Origin: Lanius collurio
Taxonomy: Eukaryota; Chordata; Aves; Passeriformes; Laniidae
Assembly: GCA_020086605.1 (NCBI GenBank)
Contig: JACBWW010000016.1
Location: forward strand, 19,394,926-19,458,925
DNA: 64,000 nucleotides
Reading direction: 5' to 3'
Part shown: positions 63,301 to 64,000 of the stretch, piece by piece
Position numbering within the stretch: position 1 is the stretch's first letter
Layout of the letters: the number at the start of each line of letters is the position of its first letter
The notes under the pieces: generated by a model
The model's database searches: none
Told to the model about the DNA's origin: nothing
The model's input: the letters and a program-made list of their open reading frames with translations, nothing else
Program-made: the position numbers and the translations under genes

Positions 63301-64000
63301 TTAGGACAGAAAATTAAGGAAAAGCTTGGTCCTTCCTTTAGCCTTAAAATTTACTGATTATGTCTACTTTTCCCTATAGTCCTTTGGAGTTTCATTTCAG
63401 GAATTAAAAGCACAAAGGGGTATTAAGGGATGCTCAGTGTGTTTAACATGAGCAAGATAAAGATGAAGCATAAACATAAGGGGGAAAGATGGCTGAAATA
63501 TGTCATGTATTTTTTCTTATTGCCAGCACTTTTCCTGACTGGAGCTGGAAGGAGCTGCTAGCTGCGGGGTAAGCACACAGCAGGGTGGTTTTGATTTGGA
63601 GCTCAAGGTACTGAATGTGGATGGTTGTATTGAGCATCATATTCCAACAGGCTGGTGGGAGCACAGGGTTCACCCAGCTCCCAGCAGATTTTCCAACTGA
63701 AGCAGGTTTCCAAAAGAAAGTCACACCTTTGACAAAGGTTAAGTACCTTCCCCCAGGATAAGGACACACAAGGTCCCTTCAGAAAGTCTCCCAGGTTTAT
63801 TTTGCATGGTTTTCCCTTGCTGGCTTCTCACAAAAATAACTGTGCAGCTCTGGCTGACATTAAAAGAAAACAAAAAACAAAAAAACAAACACAACATAGA
63901 ACACCACAAAATTCTGCCTGAGGCAGACACCTGGCACGGAAAATTTTGTGTCAAATCATTACAAGTATAAAAAGTTTTAACTAACTGAAAACCAGGTTTG
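60359..64000. other. AT-rich non-coding stretch, no gene recognised
   Basis: An A run (about 60371-60379) and a T run (about 60392-60401) flank the CR1 5' truncation point. Five CpGs lie within 42 bases at 62149-62190 (TTCGAG, TTCGCC, CACGGAGCGAG, TGCGTG), a small island in otherwise CpG-poor DNA. Frames are under 105 codons with no recognisable product. No repeat family is identified after 60.36 kb. Confidence 0.6.

Noticed and set aside
1..64000. Search for tRNA, snRNA, microRNA, endogenous retrovirus and CRISPR-like arrays
   Set aside because: No tRNA T-loop pattern, known snRNA start, familiar microRNA seed with hairpin, retroviral coding block or spaced direct-repeat array was found by eye. 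The only array is the minisatellite at 50.06-50.40 kb, which has no spacers.

Overview
The window looks like an AT-rich, gene-poor stretch of a bird nuclear genome. The clearest evidence is a set of CR1 LINE fragments of the avian type. Two of them keep the characteristic 3' end (TTCTATGATTCTATGA-like, or its reverse complement), one keeps it as a shorter ATCATAGAATGG on the reverse strand, and three keep readable pieces of the CR1 ORF2 reverse transcriptase. No operons, ribosome binding sites or dense coding blocks are present. The many short reading frames are what AT-rich vertebrate DNA gives by chance, or they fall inside CR1. I recognise no cellular protein-coding exon, tRNA, rRNA, snRNA or microRNA. 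The window is therefore best read as intergenic sequence or the inside of a very long intron, although short exons of an unfamiliar gene could have escaped me.

Layout: 1-12.4 kb is plain AT-rich DNA with a short reverse CR1 piece (4.9 kb) and a forward CR1 3' end (9.4 kb). A compact CpG-rich patch lies at 12.39-12.56 kb, with a good splice-acceptor-like sequence at its edge. A perfect 42-bp tandem duplication is at 15.05 kb. At 19.86-19.91 kb an AATAAA is followed by a 20-bp A tract, like the 3' end of a retrocopied mRNA. An old, very decayed CR1/L3-like element covers 22.7-23.4 kb. A cluster of homeodomain-type TAATTA sites at 24.4-24.7 kb resembles a conserved non-coding element. A MIR-like SINE remnant is at 36.8 kb, and a CR1 reverse-transcriptase fragment with a ruined active site is at 38.9-39.3 kb.

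The second part holds another homeobox-rich AT block (44.5-45.2 kb), a second MIR-like remnant (46.0 kb), a short hairpin made of two kappaB-like palindromes (48.37 kb), a GC-rich island with a C-rich minisatellite of 12- and 17-bp steps (49.6-50.6 kb), and the largest CR1 copy (59.47-60.36 kb). The rest is AT-rich sequence with A tracts and a few modestly GC-rich patches.

Nothing here forms a gene system. The readable history is of repeated CR1 insertion and decay, older SINE relics, tandem-repeat growth, and a few places that could be regulatory. All repeat calls come from remembered family consensus patterns, not a database search.
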